A stretch of DNA of 64,000 nt, taken from assembly GCA_018340375.1 (NCBI GenBank), contig JAFFJZ010000001.1:14092001-14156000 (forward strand), given 5' to 3'. The position numbers were made by a program, and so were the translations under genes. This document shows, piece after piece, positions 58,694-64,000 of the stretch (within the stretch, counting starts at the first letter, position 1; every line of letters begins with the position of its first letter). Under the pieces are notes generated by a model. The model did not search any database. It was not told the origin of the DNA and was given only the letters and a program-made list of their open reading frames with translations. The stretch is from Gonatopus flavifemur (lineage: Eukaryota; Arthropoda; Insecta; Hymenoptera; Dryinidae).

Positions 58694-58816
58694 CTCTGCA
58701 ACGCGATGAACAACGGTGAATGGACCGTCGAGAGGGATGAAGATTTGACTGCGCCTTATGCGTTCAAAGACAATACATGGATAGCGTTTGAAGATAAATT
58801 ATCTGTGGGAATCAAG
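58694..58816 (+). CDS. Chitinase-like protein, exon 6
   Basis: 123 bp (41 codons, phase 0 at both ends), acceptor CTGTTAG, donor AAG|GTTTGT. Encodes residues 267-307. LCNAMNNGEWTVERDEDLTAPYAF followed by WIAFED parallels the GH18 insertion subdomain and next strand (YEICxxLxxGWTxxxDxxxxxPYAY ... WVSYDD). The Cys and aromatic positions are kept. Confidence 0.9.
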
Positions 58817-58895
58817 GTTTGTATTTTGAATTTCAACAACGAGTTCTATTTCCAAATTCTATATCGAGAGAACGTTATTCAATCCTCAATTTCAG

Positions 58896-59066
58896 GGAAA
58901 GTACGTGATATTGCGAGAACTGTCCGGTATCGGAATTTACAACGTCGAGAACGATAAGAAAACCAACTGTGGTCTCCCATTGACCCACGAAATTTATCAC
59001 TCATTTACGGATTTCAAGAGGAAGACGCGTGAAGCTGTTTTAACTTCGTTGGAAGATGATTTACAG
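58896..59066 (+). CDS. Chitinase-like protein, exon 7 (end of barrel)
   Basis: 171 bp, acceptor CAATTTCAG, donor CAG|GTATTT. Encodes residues 308-364. KYVILRELSGIGIYNVEND is the last GH18 strand (KxxYxxxxxLGGxMxWxxDxDD). The Trp that lines the active site is Tyr322, and Cys of KKTNCG is conserved. Exon ends KREAVLTSLEDDLQ-like helix and passes into a linker. The introns before and after exon 6 (120 and 79 bp) are compact, unlike the large ones upstream. Confidence 0.9.
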
Positions 59067-59599
59067 GTATTTTGAATACTAAATGCCGATTTGTTTTGAT
59101 TGAGATAACTTACCTATCCGTGTATGACATTCGATGACTTTCTAAATTTGAAAAAGTAGAAATTCCACTGGTGAACGAACATCGTTTTGTTTCCGGTAAA
59201 TTGAGATGTGAATGGGGGATTGAATTGATTGAATTCGAGTGAAATTTTGATTTACACAAAGGAATGGAATTTGAATGAGAGGTTCGTGGGGAGATCTCAT
59301 GTGAGATCGACATCAAGTTGGAAATTATGTGAATTGGCTTGAAGAGAGGGAGAGTAATTGAGATATGCTAAGCGCGTGGGTGAAATATTTGAATTGAGAT
59401 ATTTTGGAAATAGGTATTCATATCATTTATTATACTCGTGTTAGATAATTTATAAGATTGAGAAAGAAAAGATCGGTAAAAATACTTTCTCACGAACGTT
59501 TTGAATATTCATTCACAATGAACGTTGCGTTACATTGTAGGCGGACTACGCCTAAATAGACAATTTTATGCCAAAAAAGCCTTTCTAAAATTGAATGAT

Positions 59600-60306
59600 T
59601 TAAGGGGGGGTTCTCATCAAGCGAATTCCGAAATAAGATGATTTTCTCGAATTTTTTTTCTGAAGAAAGAAGTAAATTAAGAACTCGAGTTATTTGAAAC
59701 CCATTAAATGAAAAAAATTTTTTCAAGTTAAAGGATTCGTATCCCGAAACTTTAAAGGTGTTTTTCTCGAAACCATGTTTTTCAAGTTGGGCTCCACGAT
59801 ATCTCAAAAACTATTGAACGGATCGCTCTTTTTTTCATTATTTTGAATTTGATTTAATTTATTGGAGGGTGAACCTAAATGAAGATGACATCTGCCTTTT
59901 GTTTCTTTTTATAGCACTTTAAAGAGCGAAAAAAAGGTGAAAAAACGCTACCAAAAGTTGGCATGTCTGTTATTTTTTTAATTTTTGACTTTTCATTAGT
60001 TTCATTGGTAAAACCTCCAACAAATATAATATATTTCATAGAAATTTTTGGATTTTTTATTTCTGATAATTTTTGTAAGTGCTATAGTGGCGCCCGATTG
60101 ATCACTGTTTTTTTAGGTGGTCATGTTTCAACGCGTATCAACAATTCCCGACGCATTATTTTTCACTGAAGAAAATTTGTTGATGCACTCAAAGACTCAA
60201 TTAACAAGTATGAGAACCCCCGAGTTCTTTATTTACTTCTTTCCATGAAAAAAAATTCAAGAAAATCACGTTATTTTGGGGTTGCCAGATGAGCACTTCC
60301 CCTCAA
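59600..60306. mobile_element. TTAA-flanked element, copy B (uninterrupted)
   Basis: The body is 59604-60302 (699 bp), GGGGGGGTTCTCATC... and inverted GGGGAAGTGCTCATCTGG, with TTAA (59600-59603) and TCAA (60303-60306) outside. Long inner terminal repeats include TTTTCTCGAATTTTTTTTC. It is the reverse-orientation homologue of 9606-11541 without the mariner, which fixes that insertion exactly. Frames inside are not genes. Confidence 0.82.
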
Positions 60307-60639
60307 TTGAAAATACTTCAATACTAATTGAAAAATTTTCAAAATCACATATAATTTATATAGAATTATATATAAATTATACATGAACTATATAAGATTT
60401 TGAAAAATCTCATTATCTGCCCAATAATAATATCTGTTCTATAAGAATATTCCAACCTTTGCAAATGATGATTCATGATAATTCTAAGAAAATCGACGAT
60501 TTACTCGAAGACTTCCGAATTCGACTCGAGAGTACTCAAAAATTTCGAGTACTCGCACACACCTAATAATCAGGTAAATTCGCGAAATTTGAATTTCAAC
60601 TTCATATTTAGAAGAAAAGAAGGGCTGAAAGCATTTTGC

Positions 60640-60792
60640 GAGGACAATAAGAAAAATTACATTATCCGGTATCCGGTACCAAATAACTGTATTATCTGGG
60701 TGAATACCGAATATCATGATTTCACTATCCGACCGAATATGTTATCCGGGAATAGCACCGGATAACCGGATAACCGGACACAGTATCCGGAA
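60640..60792. repeat. TATCCGGATA motif array
   Basis: About ten variants of TATCCGGTA / TACCGGATAACCGG over 140 bp, directly abutting the next element. Confidence 0.6.
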
Positions 60793-60793
60793 C

Positions 60794-61035
60794 ATCCCTG
60801 GCAAAAAAACGGCGTGCACATGAAGTTCAAACAGCGTACCAATAACGTGATTCTGGCCAATATACGTTCAATGCACGCTTACTTCAATATAAGCGTGAGT
60901 ACAGCGTGCATGAACGCTTTTCTTCACGCTCGATCCACGCTCAACTGCGCCAATTGACTCTTAATACACTCTCATGTGACGGTAATAACACTCCTATGCG
61001 ACGCTCCAAATGCACGCTTTATTTTCACTAGGGAT
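60794..61035. mobile_element. CCC...GGG motif-array element, ACGCTT words, TSD AT
   Basis: The body is 60796-61033 (238 bp), ends CCCTGGCAAAAAA and inverted CCCTAGTGAAAATAAA, with AT outside. The interior consists of AGCGTGCATGAACGCTT-like words. Confidence 0.75.
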
Positions 61036-61077
61036 CACTACTCAAAACTACTTACGTCTATTTGCGCTTTTCGTCTG

Positions 61078-61347
61078 TACACGGAGAAAAAGGTATCTTA
61101 AAAAGTGCCATAATTTATGGATTTTCTGCGCTGGTCTGACCGAGTCTAAATATTTACCTGAAAAAACCTCTAAAAGGACCATAATATCTTGGACTTTTAT
61201 ACGGAAGGTACCATACTTATTTCAAAAAGTCCAAGAAATTATGGTACTTTTAGAGATTCATGCAAGTGAATATTCCGACTCGGGTCAGACCAGCGCTGAA
61301 AATCCATAAATTATGGTATTTTTCAAGATATCTGTTTTCTCAGTGTA
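61078..61347. mobile_element. CAC element, TSD TA
   Basis: The body is 61080-61345 (266 bp), CACGGAGAAAAAGGTATC...GATATCTGTTTTCTCAGTG, with TA outside. Arms TTATGGATTTTCTGCGCTGG and complement. Same family as 57696-57930, while many other CAC elements have unrelated interiors. Confidence 0.85.
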
Positions 61348-61369
61348 TATCATCTATTGGTAATCACTA

Positions 61370-61690
61370 CTTTCTAATCTATGCTATCATTTTATTGTAG
61401 GAAAATTGGCAGTCTTATTTTTGTGTCTTTCTTTTTTTCAATCAATAGTGCAGAAAGAGCATTTAAACTGCGAATATTATTCTGTTTCCTTTTTCTTATT
61501 TCTGGTTTGTATTTTCTGTAGCATGTAGAAGTCTAGTCTCTGATTATTTTTATATCTTGGTTCTTTCTTTTAAACTTACATTCTTACTTGTAATAGTAAT
61601 TTGTACTTTCAACTTATACATTGTTCTTGAAGGGCCCGGCCCTAGGACATAATAAAGCATGAAATGAAATGAAATGAAATGAAATAATAG
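61370..61690 (+). mobile_element. Possible 5'-truncated LINE ending in a GAAAT repeat
   Basis: A pyrimidine-rich stretch leads to GGGCCCGGCCCTAGGACATA, then AATAAAGC and five tandem GAAAT units (to about 61687). A signal plus short tandem tail is the usual 3' end of several insect non-LTR retrotransposons. No coding part is left, so this is inference from structure alone. Confidence 0.45.
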
Positions 61691-62540
61691 CCGAGCTGAG
61701 ATAATTACTTTTCATGACAACTGTATCCATTATGTGATGGGACATTGGGACATTGTTCTGAAACTCAGACGACACGCATTCAGAATGCTCGCTCAGAATT
61801 GAGCGCAGGCTTGGCAATAGTTTGTTCCAATACTGGCTCAGTCTTGTCAAACTATGTGATTGTTGAATTCTACAATGGAATTTTGAATATAACGAGCTGA
61901 TAGCAAATTTATGGAGAAATCCTATATGAAATATTTCAAAAAGAATTCAAAATAGGATGTATAAATATATGGTAATATAATAATATCAAAGGCTACGATC
62001 GATTTTTGGTATGGGAAATACGATCAAAATCCGACAAATCTCTTGCCCGTATGTGAGAGGTTCTAACTGTTCTTCGAAATTCGTTCAGGATCCGTTGAAG
62101 AATATTTCCTGTCAGGATTTTGAATCAAATTGTCTAAACCACAAATATATATGAATTGTGTATCTTCAGCTTACCGATTGCACTCTCCTCACTAACATTA
62201 TCCGAAGAACTCTACGTTATCGTCGATCAGTAAAACGATGGCGCAGATCCAAATATCAACGAATGCTGCCATCTGACGAATTGAATCATGTATCAAAATG
62301 TTCATGATGTTCCACTCCGATGATATTGATTTTTTCAATAAAAAATCATACGAATGAATTGAAATTTTAGTGGATCATCGATTTTTGCCGGGGCCGGAGT
62401 TAGGACAAGGCTTAAAGGGCTTGCGCCCTAGGAGACCCATAATCTGAAACTCCGTGATTCTCAACAGTCAGAAAAATGTTCAAACGAACTGAAACTTTGA
62501 ACTGAAATCAATCTGTTTGTTTTTTTAAAAAACTGATATG

Positions 62541-62810
62541 TACCCAGAAAAAAGTCCCATGTAAATTCTACATTGGTTGTTGTTGATTTAACATAACTGC
62601 CCACATAAATACAATTGGAGTAAAATTGACCTTGGAAGCAATGTTATATTTACATTGTTTCCGAAGTGAATAGAAGTAGTGTTGCTGTGAAGTAACTATG
62701 ATAACAATGTCAATCCAACAGGGCTGTGTAGTAAATTTTACATATGATCCTCAATGTAATCGTTACCTTATTTTTCATGTAATTTTTACATTGGCATTTT
62801 TTTCCGTATA
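62541..62810. mobile_element. CAC-type element, TSD TA
   Basis: The body is about 62543-62808 (266 bp), CCCAGAAAAAAGTCCCATG...GCATTTTTTTCCGTA, with TA outside. The interior is TTTACATTG / CAATGTAAA words, also seen in 44107-45412. Confidence 0.65.
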
Positions 62811-62974
62811 CATATACTCTTAAATGTTTTTAGAGGATTGAAACAAATTGAGAAAAGCTAGAGTTCACACATCGATAGAATGAAGCTCAAAGTGAAGGGG
62901 TCTTTTTGGTCAAGATTTTAAAGAAAAAAATGTTGTTTTCAAACCTTTTTTTTCATAAAAAAACTAGAGATATC

Positions 62975-63497
62975 GTTTTGAAAATTTGTAGGTATGTTTA
63001 TTAGACCTTAAATATTACAAACAAATTTTTTTCTGATTTCAACAAATTTTTTTCCCATTATACTGATTTAGACAACAAACACACTGAAAAATGACGGCGG
63101 CAGTGATTTGAGACGACCGGATGATCTGAAAAAAAAAACAAAAAAATGGCAAATTATTCCTTGTTGAAGTGGCTATCGCATGAACTAGGATTTTTTTGAT
63201 TGGTCAAAAATTGTCCGATTTGCATCCGATTTTCCAATTTCAAAAATCGATTCTTTCAAAAAATGGCCGCCATTTTGTTATTTTTTGATGGAAAAAAATA
63301 TCCTACTTCATGTGATAGGTACTCTAGCGAGAAATGATTTGCCATTTTAAAAAATTTTTTCAGAGCATCCGGTCGTCTCAAATCACTCCCACCGTCATTT
63401 TTTGTTTGAATTAGTATGACGAAAAAAGAATTGTTCTTAATCTGAACAATTTTTTGTCTAATATTTAATGTTCAATAAACATACCCACAAATTTTCA
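62975..63497. mobile_element. Fold-back element of about 520 bp
   Basis: AAAATTTGTAGGTATGTTTA at 62978 pairs with the complement ending near 63498. The arms (63085-63180 and 63320-63410) contain TGACGGCGGCAGTGATTTGA and its near complement. Non-coding. Superfamily unknown. Confidence 0.65.
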
Positions 63498-63645
63498 CCA
63501 CCACCATCAATTCCTTTCCATCCATCATGCTACTAATCACCAAACTGAGACAATTTATCTGAATTTATAGAAGTAAATTCTTGAAAATACAAAAGAGAGC
63601 AGTAATGACTCGAAATTCCTTAATTTTTTCTCTGTCATTTCTCAG

Positions 63646-63806
63646 CAACCACAATTCTCCTATCCCAGTCAAGTCAGATCATCTGAATTCCGAATCACTC
63701 GAGTGGTAGACACGGAAGGTAAGATTCAAGCCATAAGAGAAAACACACAGACTGAATTCACATGTACGAGACAAGGTTACTTTGTTCACCCTCGAAGCTG
63801 CAACAG
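63646..63806 (+). CDS. Chitinase-like protein, exon 8 (linker and CBM14 start)
   Basis: 161 bp, acceptor CATTTCTCAG, donor AG|GTACGG. Encodes residues 365-417. After a short Ser/Pro-containing linker, RVVDTEGKIQAIRE and the cysteines Cys404 and Cys416 begin a type 2 chitin-binding (CBM14, peritrophin-A) domain. The phase matches exon 9 across a 71-bp intron. Confidence 0.9.
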
Positions 63807-63877
63807 GTACGGTTAAAAAATTATTATTTTCATCACTGGTAATATCCTTTTATGGAATAAACGATATATTTCTACAG

Positions 63878-64000
63878 ATTTTATCGTTGCGTCAAATTCA
63901 ATCAAGAAATCGAAGATTACTCTGTATTCGAGTTCGATTGCCCAGCTGGATTGGCATTCGATGAACGGACAGAAGTATGTGTGTGGCCAGGATCTTTACC
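63878..64000 (+). CDS. Chitinase-like protein, exon 9 (CBM14), cut by window end
   Basis: Acceptor TATTTCTACAG; the exon runs off the window. It encodes residues 418-458 so far, with Cys422, Cys439 and Cys452. The segments FYRCV, FDCPAGLAFDE and CVWP are hallmark CBM14 blocks (aromatics around the third Cys, CPxGLxFDxxxxxC). Spacings between cysteines 404, 416, 422, 439 and 452 (11, 5, 16, 12) fit the family, and the sixth cysteine must lie beyond the edge. This domain should bind chitin even though the GH18 part is inactive. Confidence 0.92.

Larger units (their letters stand above)
59067..63645 (+). other. Intron 7 (4.6 kb)
   Basis: Starts GTATTT and ends TTTCTCAG. Contains a TTAA element, array elements, two CAC elements, a LINE-like tail and a fold-back repeat, listed separately. 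Stretches 59070-59598 and 61690-62540 are otherwise unique. An extra linker exon here cannot be ruled out. Confidence 0.65.

Overview
The window reads as AT-rich insect nuclear DNA, most likely from a hymenopteran, although the order is inferred only from general character. Supporting this are spliced exons with GT-AG introns, an arthropod-type chitin-binding (CBM14) domain, three DD34D mariner elements, tRNA-derived SINEs and very dense non-autonomous DNA transposons. There is no bacterial-style gene organisation.

Layout. Positions 1-12.2 kb hold no recognisable host gene. They contain nested repeats, including an intact mariner inside a TTAA-flanked element inside an 8-bp-TSD element. From 12,814 to the right edge runs one plus-strand gene, assembled here from nine exons (12814-12877, 25042-25185, 47705-47850, 51434-51606, 58303-58573, 58694-58816, 58896-59066, 63646-63806 and 63878-64000+). 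All exon phases are compatible and all introns are GT-AG. The first 458 residues give a signal peptide, a GH18 chitinase-like barrel with every catalytic motif degraded, and a CBM14 chitin-binding domain cut by the window edge. The product is predicted to be a secreted, catalytically dead chitinase-like protein that binds chitin. Introns 1, 2 and 4 (12.2, 22.5 and 6.7 kb) carry most of the repeats.

Repeat biology is the striking part. Several families can be defined by termini and target-site duplications (TSDs): (i) CAC...GTG fold-back elements with 2-bp TSDs that are almost always TA, CA or TG; (ii) CCC...GGG elements with 2-bp TSDs whose interiors are arrays of short, often palindromic motifs that differ from copy to copy; (iii) seven copies of an ATGTT...AACAT element with 8-bp TSDs; (iv) four TTAA-flanked elements; (v) a hAT-like MITE with a perfect 8-bp TSD; (vi) a 304-bp element with a 10-bp TSD; (vii) two tRNA-derived SINE families, one of them present in the centre of two CAC elements whose surrounding motif arrays differ. 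Nested insertions give relative ages and, in two cases, an empty-site comparison.

The best candidate for something undescribed is the set of motif-array transposons (families i and ii): conserved ends, short TSDs, and an interior apparently rewritten by spread of a different short motif in each lineage. The host gene is also unusual, as a GH18 fold with all catalytic motifs lost, fused to CBM14 and spread over more than 51 kb.
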